A stretch of 45,852 nucleotides of DNA from Clostridiales bacterium (GTDB taxonomy: Bacteria; Bacillota; Clostridia; Christensenellales; Aristaeellaceae): NCBI GenBank assembly GCA_012729115.1, contig JAAYDR010000026.1:1-45852 (forward strand). The letters run 5' to 3'. The notes below the pieces were generated by a model that saw nothing but the letters and a program-made list of their open reading frames with translations, was not told where the DNA came from and did not search any database. The translations under genes and the position numbers were made by a program. Shown piece by piece: positions 22,920 to 30,694 of the stretch. The first letter of the stretch is position 1. Each line of letters begins with the position of its first letter.

Positions 22920-24521
22920 ATGGTAACGATCACGGATGTAAGCCTTCAGTTTGCAGGGGACCTGCTGTATAAGCATGTAGATTTGCTGTTTCAGCCAAAC
23001 CATTGCTATGGGATCATCGGAGCCAATGGCGCGGGCAAGAGCACGTTGCTGAAAATCATTTCGGGAGAGCTCCAGCCCACCACGGGCACGGTTTCCATGC
23101 AGAAAACAGACCGGATGTCGGTGCTGGAGCAGAACCATTTCAAGTATGACGCCTTTACCGTGATGGATACGGTGATCATGGGCAACAAAAGGCTCTATGA
23201 GATCATGAAAGAAAAGGAAGCCCTCTATGCAAAGGACGACTTTTCCGATGCGGACGGGGAAAAGGCTGCCCAATTGGAGGGCGAGTTCGCAGAGATGAAC
23301 GGCTGGGATGCGGAAACGGAAGCCGCTCAGCTACTCAATGGTATTGGAATTTCTCCCGAGCTTCACACAGTGCTCATGGGCTCCCTGGACGGCAAGCAAA
23401 AGGTGAAGGTCCTGCTGGCACAAGCCCTTTTCGGACATCCCTCCATCATTCTCCTGGATGAGCCCACCAACGGTTTGGATGTGGAGAGTACCCTGTGGCT
23501 TGAGGAGTTTCTGGTGGAATCCGATGCTGTGGTGATTGTGGTCAGTCATGACCGGCATTTTCTCAACGCGGTTTGCACCGATATCGTGGACGTGGATCAT
23601 GAGACCTGCAAGATGTATGCCGGAAACTATGATTTCTGGTATGAGAGCAGTACCCTGGTGCAGCAGTTGCTGCGCAACCAGAATAAAAAACGGGAAGAAA
23701 AGATTAAGGATCTTCAGGAGTTCATTCGCCGCTTCTCCGCTAACAAGTCTAAGAGCAAGCAGGCTACCAGCCGAAAGAAGATTCTGGACAGCATCCAAGT
23801 GGAGCAGATGCCCGCCTCCAGCCGAAAGTATCCATTCGTGGGTTTTGAACCGGAACGGGAAGCGGGGAAGGACATCCTCTTTGTGGAAGGCCTGACCAAG
23901 ACGGTGGACGGGGTGAAGGTGCTGGACAACCTGTCTTTCACTGTCCGCAAGGGGGACAAGATTGCTTTTGTGGGGGACAACGAGGCCGGTGCCACGGCTC
24001 TGTTCCGCATACTGGTGGGGGAGTTGAACCCGGACGCGGGCAGCTTTAAGTGGGGCGTCACCATTAGCCAGAGTTACTTTCCCAAGGACAATACGCGCTT
24101 TTTTGAAGATTTTGACGGGACCCTGATTGAGTGGCTTCGGCAGTACTCCTTTGACAGCACCGAGACCTACCTGCGGGGTTTCCTGGGTCGGATGCTTTTT
24201 TCCGGAGATGATGTGTATAAGCCGGCCAAAGTGCTATCCGGCGGGGAGAAGGTGCGCTGCATGCTCTCGCGGTTGATGATGAGCAAGGCCAATGCCCTGA
24301 TCCTGGACCAGCCCACCAACCATCTGGATTTGGAAAGCATTACTGCCCTGTCCAAGGGCCTGGCGGCATATCCCGGGAATCTGTTCTTCGCGTCCACAGA
24401 CCATCAGTTCATAGACGAGGTGGCCAACCGCATCATAGAGATTCCGCTTGAGAAAGAGGGCTGTCTGGATTACCAGGGCTCCTTTGAGGAATATCTGCAG
24501 TGGAAAAAGGATTGGAAATAG
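22920..24521 (+). CDS. ABC-F ATPase (YbiT-like) with degenerate second nucleotide site
   Basis: 533 residues, two ABC domains in tandem, no membrane segments: a ribosome-associated ABC-F protein of the YbiT type. Domain 1 is intact: Walker A GANGAGKST (34-42), Walker B IILLDEPTNGLD (E181) and H-loop SHDRH (H210). Its signature is the unusual GSLDGKQ. The interdomain linker (about 240-300) is Lys/Arg-rich. In domain 2 the Walker A reads GDNEAGATA (352-360) without the Lys, the catalytic Glu is Gln in ILDQPTNHLD (Q464), and the H-loop reads STDHQ with Thr493 in the His place. The signature LSGGEKVR is kept. ABC-F proteins act on stalled or starting ribosomes. Site 2 probably binds but does not hydrolyse ATP. 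Confidence 0.9.
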   Translation: MVTITDVSLQFAGDLLYKHVDLLFQPNHCYGIIGANGAGKSTLLKIISGELQPTTGTVSMQKTDRMSVLEQNHFKYDAFTVMDTVIMGNKRLYEIMKEKEALYAKDDFSDADGEKAAQLEGEFAEMNGWDAETEAAQLLNGIGISPELHTVLMGSLDGKQKVKVLLAQALFGHPSIILLDEPTNGLDVESTLWLEEFLVESDAVVIVVSHDRHFLNAVCTDIVDVDHETCKMYAGNYDFWYESSTLVQQLLRNQNKKREEKIKDLQEFIRRFSANKSKSKQATSRKKILDSIQVEQMPASSRKYPFVGFEPEREAGKDILFVEGLTKTVDGVKVLDNLSFTVRKGDKIAFVGDNEAGATALFRILVGELNPDAGSFKWGVTISQSYFPKDNTRFFEDFDGTLIEWLRQYSFDSTETYLRGFLGRMLFSGDDVYKPAKVLSGGEKVRCMLSRLMMSKANALILDQPTNHLDLESITALSKGLAAYPGNLFFASTDHQFIDEVANRIIEIPLEKEGCLDYQGSFEEYLQWKKDWK

Positions 24522-24523
24522 CG

Positions 24524-24772
24524 ATGACACCTGAAACCCTGAAACCTGGTGTTTACAGACACTTTAAAGGGAACCTCTACAAGCTGCTCTTTGTGGCCCG
24601 GCACTCTGAAACGCAGGAGCCCATGGTTGTCTATCAGGCGCTTTATGGGGAGGGTGGTCATTGGGTGCGCCCTGCGTCCATGTGGTGCGAGCAGGTGATC
24701 CACCAGGGGCAACAGGTACCCCGATTTATGTGGCTGGGAGATGCACAGGGAACACCCCAAAGCATCGGATAG
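24524..24772 (+). CDS. DUF1653 protein
   Basis: 82 residues that match DUF1653 end to end: LKPGVYRHFKGNLYKLL, VARHSETQEPMVVYQALYG, HWVRPASMWCE and PRFMWLG. Family proteins are small, soluble and of unknown role. The start at ATG 24524 is preceded by GGAAA and lies 2 bases after the ABC-F stop. An in-frame GTG at 24500 would overlap that gene. It is very likely co-transcribed with the ABC-F gene. Confidence 0.87.
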   Translation: MTPETLKPGVYRHFKGNLYKLLFVARHSETQEPMVVYQALYGEGGHWVRPASMWCEQVIHQGQQVPRFMWLGDAQGTPQSIG

Positions 24773-24843
24773 ACTCCCGGCAAGCAACTGGTCAAGCAGG
24801 CAAGGCATATACTTCCCAAGAGACAGCAAGGGAGGATATGCCT

Positions 24844-25521
24844 ATGTCGGGAGAGATCTATGCGGTAAGCCATTCCATCACAGGGGAGAAGCAGTTTTCA
24901 GGGCAAATGGTACTGACCTATGATATTGAATATCCGCAGTTCGTCACTTTTTCCTCCACTGCGTCCCTGCGGCGGATCAACATGGAGTACAAGGAGCAGG
25001 CTGCCATCCTGGCGCAATACGCCCAGGTAACGTTATTTGCGGAGGCGGTGGCGGACTTCAGAGGCAGGGCGCAGGAAGGCTTTCCTTTTTTTCCTTACGG
25101 GTTAACTCGCACCTTTACCCTGACCTATGGACAGGATTGTATCATCAGCCTGTACCTGGATGAATATACCTTCACGGGCGGAGCCCATGGCAGCACCATT
25201 CGTACCGCGGACACCTGGCAGGCACGAACGGCCGCCAGGCTGCCCCTGGCCAGCCTGTTCCGGCCCGGTGTGGACTATCAGGAGCGGATCTTGACTGTTG
25301 TGATTGCGGAGGCCCAGCACAGGGCACAGGAGGATCCAAATCTTTATTTTGGAGATCCTGCAGAGCTGGTGGTACAAAGCTTTGATCCGGCCAATTTCTA
25401 CTTGACTCCTGCCGGAATCGTCATTTATTATCAGCAAAGCGAGATTGGACCTTATGCGGTGGGCATTCAGACTTTCCTGGTGCCCTATGGACCAGTGGGA
25501 GCCAGAATTCCCGGTTGCTAG
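24844..25521 (+). CDS. DUF3298/DUF4163 (RsiV C-terminal-like) protein, no signal peptide
   Basis: 225 residues resembling the ligand-binding module of RsiV and PdaC. It has an N-terminal DUF4163-like part (HSITGEKQFSGQMVLTYDIEYPQF) and a DUF3298 part with EYTFTGGAHGST, then PLASLFRPG, FYLTPAGIVIYYQQSEIGPYA and VPYG. In RsiV this module binds lysozyme and is outside the cell behind a membrane anchor. Here no signal peptide or membrane segment is visible from either possible start, so it looks cytoplasmic. The start at 24844 lies 8 bases after AAGGGAGG. ATG 24838 would lie only 2 bases from it. Confidence 0.75.
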   Translation: MSGEIYAVSHSITGEKQFSGQMVLTYDIEYPQFVTFSSTASLRRINMEYKEQAAILAQYAQVTLFAEAVADFRGRAQEGFPFFPYGLTRTFTLTYGQDCIISLYLDEYTFTGGAHGSTIRTADTWQARTAARLPLASLFRPGVDYQERILTVVIAEAQHRAQEDPNLYFGDPAELVVQSFDPANFYLTPAGIVIYYQQSEIGPYAVGIQTFLVPYGPVGARIPGC

Positions 25522-25591
25522 GGCAAAACTGAGGCCCGATGCGGAAAAAACAATGTAAAGCCATGCTTAATCTTGCATAACGTGCGGCGCC

Positions 25592-25597
25592 TATGAT
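25592..25597 (+). promoter_or_regulatory. Possible -10 box of lysA in the 160-base gap before it
   Basis: TATGAT is the best -10 candidate in the 25522-25681 gap. Its -35 is poor: TTAATC (25568-25573) at 18 bases, or TTGCAT (25573-25578) at only 13 bases. I see no lysine riboswitch in the 84 bases that remain before the start codon, which is far too short for one. Confidence 0.3.
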
Positions 25598-25681
25598 AGA
25601 CTGGACAGCAGATTCGCGGTCCGGTCTTTTGGTTTACGGTGCCATAGCCCGGCTTCGTGAAATCTCCAGAGGAGTGACTCC

Positions 25682-26944
25682 ATGCCCAATTTTTCCTTAG
25701 CCGACGATGTTTTTCAGGAAGCCGCCAAGAATTATAGGACCCCCTTCCACCTGTATGACGAGAAGGGTATCCGGGAAACTGTACGGGCGCTGAAAACGGC
25801 CTTTGCTTGGGCAGAGGATTTTCGCGAGTACTTTGCAGTAAAGGCTCTGCCCACCCCGGCCATCCTTCGAATTTTACAGGAGGAGGGCTGCGGTCTGGAT
25901 TGCGCCAGCCTGACGGAGTTGATGTTAGCGCAAGCGCTGGGCTTTTCCGGCAATGAAATCATGTTCAGCGCCAACAACGTGCCGCCCGAGGAATTTATCC
26001 TGGCCAGGCAACTGGGGGCCATTATCAACCTGGACGACATCACCCATATCCATCTGCTACGGGACAGCGGAAGTATTCCTGAGGAGATATGTTTGCGCTT
26101 TAACCCCGGCGGAACCTTTGCGGTAGGGAATGATATTATGGGCGCCCCTGGAGACGCCAAGTACGGCATGACTCGCCCCCAACTATCCCAGGCCCTTATG
26201 GAACTTAAAGCCGAAGGTGTTGTCCGCTTTGGCCTCCATGCCTTTTTGAGCAGCAACACCACAGACACGGCCTATTATCCCAGCCTGGCCCGGCTTCTTA
26301 TGGAAACCGGGAGGGATTTGGCGGAGGAAACCGGATTGACTCTGTCTTTTCTGAACCTTTCCGGGGGCATCGGCATTCCCTATCTGCCGGGAGAGCCCGC
26401 CGCAGACTTGACTGCGATAGGCAGGGGGGTGCAGCAGGCCTACCAGGAGATCCTCATCAATAGAGGTTTACACGGGGTCGCCATCAAGACTGAGCTGGGA
26501 CGTTATATGACTGGTCCCCATGGATGGCTGGTTACCCACATCACCCATGAAAAAAACATTTACAAACATTATTTGGGGGTGGACGCCTCCGCCTGCGATC
26601 TGATGCGCCCCGCCATGTACGGAGCCTATCACCACATTACACTGCCTGGCAAGGAGCACCTGCCCCATGATCAAAAGGTGGATGTGACGGGAAGCCTTTG
26701 TGAGAACAACGACAAATTTGCGGTTGATCGGATGCTGCCCAAGGCCGACATTGGAGATCTGCTGGTGATTCATGACACCGGTGCTCACGGCTTGAGCATG
26801 GGCTATAATTACAACGGAAAGCTGCGCTGCAAGGAGATTCTTTATCGTGAGGGCAAAGGCTTCCAGTTGATCCGTCGGGCGGAGACTCCACAGGATTATT
26901 TTGCCACCCTGGACATTGATCCGGTCTGGGAGAAGCTGGTATAG
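25682..26944 (+). CDS. lysA: Diaminopimelate decarboxylase
   Basis: A 420-residue fold-type III PLP enzyme converting meso-diaminopimelate to lysine. The PLP Lys lies in YFAVKALPTPAIL. Then come GCGLDCASLTELMLAQALGF, INLDDITHI, HAFLSSNTT, NLSGGIGIPY, ELGRYMTGPHG, GSLCENNDKFA and DTGAHGLSMGYNYNGKL. The glycine-rich phosphate-binding stretch and the Cys-Glu active-site pair near SLCEN are present. The start at 25682 follows AGAGGAG. It stands alone between its own leader and a two-way terminator. Confidence 0.92.
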   Translation: MPNFSLADDVFQEAAKNYRTPFHLYDEKGIRETVRALKTAFAWAEDFREYFAVKALPTPAILRILQEEGCGLDCASLTELMLAQALGFSGNEIMFSANNVPPEEFILARQLGAIINLDDITHIHLLRDSGSIPEEICLRFNPGGTFAVGNDIMGAPGDAKYGMTRPQLSQALMELKAEGVVRFGLHAFLSSNTTDTAYYPSLARLLMETGRDLAEETGLTLSFLNLSGGIGIPYLPGEPAADLTAIGRGVQQAYQEILINRGLHGVAIKTELGRYMTGPHGWLVTHITHEKNIYKHYLGVDASACDLMRPAMYGAYHHITLPGKEHLPHDQKVDVTGSLCENNDKFAVDRMLPKADIGDLLVIHDTGAHGLSMGYNYNGKLRCKEILYREGKGFQLIRRAETPQDYFATLDIDPVWEKLV

Positions 26945-26972
26945 AGAAGAAGGATAGCATCCGACAATAAAG

Positions 26973-27003
26973 AAGCAGACCCGTGATGCAGGGTCCGCTT
27001 TTT
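26973..27003. terminator. Bidirectional terminator between lysA and the repeat protein gene
   Basis: AAGCAGACCC (26973-26982) pairs with GGGTCCGCTT (26991-27000) with one A-C mismatch. T5 follows on the plus strand, and TTCTTTATT follows on the minus strand. It serves the two convergent genes. Confidence 0.82.
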
Positions 27004-27031
27004 GTTTTGTATAGACTAGCGTGTATAATCC

Positions 27032-27670
27032 TTACGGTGTGGTGGGCTTGGGGGTGGCGGTGGGTGCCGGAGTGGCAGACCTTAGCGCCGCCAGCTGCTT
27101 GGTGAGTTCGTCCACCTTGGCCTGGAGCTCTTTTTCCTTTGCAGCCGCAGCATTCTTCACAGCCTGCAGCTCGGCGGCAGCGGCATCCTTGGCCTTTTTC
27201 AGTTCGGCTGCTGCATCATCCTTGGCCTTTTTCAGCTCGGCGGCAGCAGCATCCTTGGCTTTTTGCAGCTCAGTGGCCGCAGCATCCTTGGCATTTTGCA
27301 GCTCGACGGCAGCGGCATCCTTGGCTTTTTGCAACTCGGCGGTCGCATCGTCCTTGGCTTTTTGCAGCTCAGCAGCCATATCATCCTTGGCCTTTTGTAG
27401 CTCGGCAAGCTCGTTTTCTTTTTCTGTTACAGACTCCTTAGCCGCAGTCAGTTCCTGTACATTTTGATCCAAAGAGGTTTCGTGGGTTTTAATGGTCTCC
27501 TCGGCAGCGCCGAGTTTGGCCGTGAGATCCAGCACATCCTTCATGGCTTTGTCCTTGCCGATAAAGCCGATGACTGCCATCACGATGGCGGCAACCAGCA
27601 TGATGACGAGCAAATCAACCAATAGATTCCGTTTCTTCTTGGGAGTGTGATTGGATGTGGTATCAGGCAT
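27032..27670 (-). CDS. Membrane-anchored coiled-coil protein with eight 11-residue repeats
   Basis: I do not recognise a family. The 212 residues comprise a short basic head (TPKKKRN), one membrane helix (about 15-37), a helical region (40-88), eight tandem 11-residue repeats of the form AELQKAKDAAA (89-176), more helix (177-195) and a Pro/Thr tail ATPAPTATPKPTTP. The positive head before the helix predicts the repeats face outside the membrane. Eleven-residue periodicity fits a right-handed coiled coil or LEA-like helix. The Pro/Thr tail resembles wall-spanning spacers. The start is ATG at 27670, after GAGGAGG. An upstream in-frame start at 27706 has no such site. Possible roles, all inferred: wall spacer, stress helix or scaffold. 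Confidence 0.8.
   Translation of the reverse strand: MPDTTSNHTPKKKRNLLVDLLVIMLVAAIVMAVIGFIGKDKAMKDVLDLTAKLGAAEETIKTHETSLDQNVQELTAAKESVTEKENELAELQKAKDDMAAELQKAKDDATAELQKAKDAAAVELQNAKDAAATELQKAKDAAAAELKKAKDDAAAELKKAKDAAAAELQAVKNAAAAKEKELQAKVDELTKQLAALRSATPAPTATPKPTTP
27143..27406 (-). repeat. Eight in-frame 33-bp tandem repeats
   Basis: Each unit encodes one 11-residue repeat (consensus AELQKAKDAAA). The units differ mainly at residues 1, 5 and 9-11, with Q/K at position 4 or 5 and D/A at 9. They are similar enough for slippage or recombination to change copy number in steps of 33 bp without breaking the frame. It is not a CRISPR array: there are no spacers. Confidence 0.85.
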
Positions 27671-27706
27671 GACGAGACCTCCTCTGTTGCAGTTGGTATT
27701 TAACAC

Positions 27707-27734
27707 ATTATACCATTGTGGGTAGAAAAAGCAA
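27707..27734 (-). promoter_or_regulatory. Promoter of the repeat-protein gene
   Basis: On the minus strand TTGCTT (27734-27729), a 16-base spacer and TATAAT (27712-27707), with TGG before it (extended -10). It lies about 37 bases upstream of the start codon. Confidence 0.75.
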
Positions 27735-27808
27735 AGAATAATTTAAGCAATCTGGTTGAATACACTCCGCGGAAACCATGGGGAACCATGGAATTGGAAC
27801 GCTTTCCC

Positions 27809-27837
27809 TTGCCCGGTCCTTCAGGTTGTGCTATGCT
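27809..27837 (+). promoter_or_regulatory. Promoter of the multi-pass glycosyltransferase gene
   Basis: TTGCCC (27809-27814), a 17-base spacer and TATGCT (27832-27837), with TGC before the -10 box (extended -10). With the opposite promoter at 27707-27734, this 220-base gap is a divergent promoter region. Confidence 0.65.
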
Positions 27838-27890
27838 ACTTTAAGTGAATGAACTGCTTGGCAAAGCTGAGAACGAAAGAGGGCGAAGCC

Positions 27891-29441
27891 ATGGAGCCCA
27901 GGCTTAACACCAATGGAAGCGCCGGCCATGACTTATGGAAGGTAGCCCTGTATTGTTTGCTGATTGCAACCGGATGCCTCATGATCTGCTCAAAATCCTC
28001 CCCGGCATATCCCATCAACGATTGGTCTGATGCGAATATTTTTTTCTCTATGGGCAAGGGAATGGCTCATGGAAAAGTGATTTACAGGGATCTGTATGAT
28101 CACAAAGGCCCATTGCTGTACGGTCTGCATGCCTTATGCTACATGATTTCTCCCCTGTCCTTCCTGGGGGTGTGGCTGCTTGAGATACTGTGCTTCACTG
28201 CCTTTTTGGTGAGCCTGTACCAATTTATGAGACTATACAAGTTGGGAAGAGTGGCATTGATGATTCTGCCCCTGGCGGCTGCTCTGGTGGCGGCTTCCAA
28301 TTCCTTCCAGCAAGGAGATAGTGCTGAAGAATTATGTCTGCCTCTGGTCTCCATCCCATTGTATTGGCTGATGCGGTACCTGAAAACAAAAGCCCCGGGC
28401 CCCATGCCCGCGCATACGGCCCTCCTCAGCGGACTGCTGTGCGGTTGTGTGTTATGGATCAAGTTCACCCTGTTGGGGTTTCATATGGCCTGGATTCTAA
28501 TTGTCTTTGGCATTCAGGTTAGAAATAGGCAATGGAAGTCGGCATGGTCTTGTATCCTTTGGTATGTGGCTGGGATCGCACTGGCTACAGTGCCATGGGT
28601 GTTCTATTTTGGGTTTCATGGTGCATTGGAAGATTGGCTTGGAACCTACTTTTACCATAACCTTTTCCTCTATTCAGGCAGCGAAACGGCAGGCTTTGTA
28701 AGCCGGCTCAGGGCTATGGTCCGTTCCTTTTTGACCTGGGGATTGGAGAATTGGGGATACCTGGGCTTGACGGTTTTGGGTTTGGTATGGCATAGCAATC
28801 TTTGGACCGGTAGGCGTAGAGCTCAAATTTCCAATAGTGCTCCCTGGGAGCGCAGTTCTCTCTGGTTGGGCCTGGGGCTGCTCAGCCTGGGGGTGTTCAT
28901 CGGTGGAAAGAGCTACCCCTATTATGGGCTGATTCTCTATGGGATGATGGGAAACGCGCTGGTTCTTCCCGCCCTGTGGACAGAGAGAATTCTGAGCATA
29001 AAATTGACGTGCAAGTCCCTGGTGTCCAGCTTATGCGCGGGGTTGACGGTGCTTTCCTTTGCGCTGTGCCTGCTGGGCAGCCAGAACGTTAAGACATCAT
29101 TCTTGAAGCCCAGGGACAGCACCATGCAATACCAGTTGGCCCAGGTCATCGTCCAGACTCCGGGCGCTACGATGCTGAACTATGGCTTTATGGATGCGGG
29201 CTTTTACACAGCCTCAGGCATTGTGCCCCATGTAAAGTACTTTCACCAAACCAATGTGCCCTTGGACGAAATGCTTCGGGAACAGATTCGCTATATAGAC
29301 GAAGGCCTGAGTACATACGTGGTGACCCGTGGGAAACAGCCAAAAACGATTTTGGAGAAATACGAACGGGTGATGACAGCGGAAAGCCCGCCGGACTTCT
29401 GGTACGACCATGTAGAGTTGTATCGCCTCAAGGAGAGATAA
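27891..29441 (+). CDS. Multi-pass membrane glycosyltransferase (GT39/ArnT-like, GT-C type)
   Basis: 516 residues with about 10-11 predicted membrane helices and a C-terminal soluble tail. After the first helix comes PINDWSDANIFFSMGKGMAHG, then IYRDLYDHKGPLLYGLHAL. The Asp-rich loop and the DHKGP motif are typical of lipid-linked-sugar-using GT-C enzymes of the ArnT/PMT type. These take sugar from a polyprenyl phosphate donor on the outer face of the membrane. I chose ATG 27891 after AGAGGGCG. An in-frame ATG at 27849 has no ribosome binding site and sits close to the predicted transcription start. The acceptor is unknown; it may be the wall polymers or surface proteins encoded around it. Confidence 0.78.
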   Translation: MEPRLNTNGSAGHDLWKVALYCLLIATGCLMICSKSSPAYPINDWSDANIFFSMGKGMAHGKVIYRDLYDHKGPLLYGLHALCYMISPLSFLGVWLLEILCFTAFLVSLYQFMRLYKLGRVALMILPLAAALVAASNSFQQGDSAEELCLPLVSIPLYWLMRYLKTKAPGPMPAHTALLSGLLCGCVLWIKFTLLGFHMAWILIVFGIQVRNRQWKSAWSCILWYVAGIALATVPWVFYFGFHGALEDWLGTYFYHNLFLYSGSETAGFVSRLRAMVRSFLTWGLENWGYLGLTVLGLVWHSNLWTGRRRAQISNSAPWERSSLWLGLGLLSLGVFIGGKSYPYYGLILYGMMGNALVLPALWTERILSIKLTCKSLVSSLCAGLTVLSFALCLLGSQNVKTSFLKPRDSTMQYQLAQVIVQTPGATMLNYGFMDAGFYTASGIVPHVKYFHQTNVPLDEMLREQIRYIDEGLSTYVVTRGKQPKTILEKYERVMTAESPPDFWYDHVELYRLKER

Positions 29442-29444
29442 CAC

Positions 29445-29479
29445 AAACCGGGATGAGTAAATCACTCCCCCCGGTTTTT
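29445..29479. terminator. Bidirectional terminator between convergent genes
   Basis: AAACCGGG (29445-29452) pairs with CCCGGTTT (29470-29477), with an inner GAGT/ACTC pair, and runs into T5. On the minus strand it ends TTTGTGTT. It serves the glycosyltransferase and the LCP gene, whose stop lies 10 bases away. Confidence 0.85.
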
Positions 29480-29488
29480 AACTCCCGA

Positions 29489-30658
29489 TTAGTCCTCCAG
29501 ATAGGTGGCTCCGTAGATAAAGTTGTGGATGGCCTCAATGCTATACTTCAGGTTTCTTTCACTGAGATAGATGAGGCTGGCTCCGTTGAACTCCTTGTAA
29601 CCGAATCGCTTGTCCAAGGGGATACGGAGCTGTTCCATGATTTCACCCCCGTTTTGGAGGTTCTTCATGGTGTCACCCTTGAGCACTACCGTACCCAGTT
29701 GGATCAGCTCGCCCAGGGTTAAGTTGGTCTGCCCGTAGGGTAGAGCGGTTTCCACCAGGGAAATGAACTTGGCGATGTCCATGTCCTTCATCACGGTGGA
29801 GAGAAGCACCTCCAGGAGCTGGCGTTGGCGGCGGGTACGCTCCAGGTCATTGTCAATACCCCGGATCCGCGCAAAGGTCACGGCCTGCATGCCATCCAAA
29901 TGGTGGACGCCGTCGGTGGCCTTCACATTCCCACGTTTCACCTTGTCCATTGGCTCCTTGCGAAGTTCATAATTGATACGGCCGGCTTCCTTGCTGGTCA
30001 TGCTGATATCAACGCCGCCCAGGGAATCAATGATATCCGCCAGGCCATGGATGTTCACCACCACATAACGTTGGACATTCATGTCAAAATTCCGGTTGAC
30101 TGTTTTCATGGACAGTTCGGGGCCACCTCGCTTGTAGGCAACATTGATGCGATTCTTGCTCTTGAAGCCAGGCACAATCACCGCCGTATCCCGTGCGATG
30201 GAGGTCAGCTTCACACTGCCGGTATCCATGTTCACCGAGCAGATAATGACCGCGTCGGAAAGCCCGCGCTCCAGATCCGTGCTGCGGTTGTCCACGCCCA
30301 GTAGAAGAATGTTAAATACATGATCGGGGAGCAATTCGTTGGGCTCCAGGTTGCTGAGATCCACCTCATCCATGGGTTGGTTGCTGTTAATAACGTCCTG
30401 AAGTTCCGCCATGGCGGCTTCTTCTTCCGGAGTCAGAGCCTCTGCGTTTTCACCGTCGGAGGCCTCCTCGGCGGTTTCGTTGGCCCAGCTTTCCCACAGA
30501 GCAAGCTCTTCCGGGGTCAGATCTTCTGGAACGAAATCCGCTTCGCTTTCATCTGCAGTGAAGGAAAGGGAACTGTCCGCCAACGTGGCTGGTGAAAGGG
30601 AACAGAGTAAAACCGCAGAAAGAACAAAGCAAATGACTTTTTTCAACCAATGAGACAT
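29489..30658 (-). CDS. LytR-CpsA-Psr (LCP) family wall-polymer ligase
   Basis: 389 residues. An N-terminal hydrophobic segment ends at SPATLA, which looks like a signal peptidase I site (about residue 27). An acidic linker (about 35-110) precedes the LCP domain (about 115-285), which shows NILLLGVDNRS, LSDAVIICSVN, LTSIARDTAVIVPG, KNRINVAYKRGG, LGGVDISM and MQAVTFARIRGIDNDLERTRRQ. LCP enzymes move polyprenyl-linked teichoic acid, capsule or other glycans onto peptidoglycan outside the membrane. The conserved Asp and Arg residues for lipid pyrophosphate and Mg2+ are present. It starts after AAGGAGG and lies 36 bases downstream of the giant secreted-protein gene, with no terminator between. Confidence 0.92.
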   Translation of the reverse strand: MSHWLKKVICFVLSAVLLCSLSPATLADSSLSFTADESEADFVPEDLTPEELALWESWANETAEEASDGENAEALTPEEEAAMAELQDVINSNQPMDEVDLSNLEPNELLPDHVFNILLLGVDNRSTDLERGLSDAVIICSVNMDTGSVKLTSIARDTAVIVPGFKSKNRINVAYKRGGPELSMKTVNRNFDMNVQRYVVVNIHGLADIIDSLGGVDISMTSKEAGRINYELRKEPMDKVKRGNVKATDGVHHLDGMQAVTFARIRGIDNDLERTRRQRQLLEVLLSTVMKDMDIAKFISLVETALPYGQTNLTLGELIQLGTVVLKGDTMKNLQNGGEIMEQLRIPLDKRFGYKEFNGASLIYLSERNLKYSIEAIHNFIYGATYLED

Positions 30659-30694
30659 GGACGTTCCTCCTTAAGGGATGGAGTCATGGGAAAA

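Noticed and set aside
27143-27406. CRISPR-like periodic repeat
   Set aside because: The period is an exact 33 bp with no spacers and lies in frame in a protein as 11-residue helical repeats.
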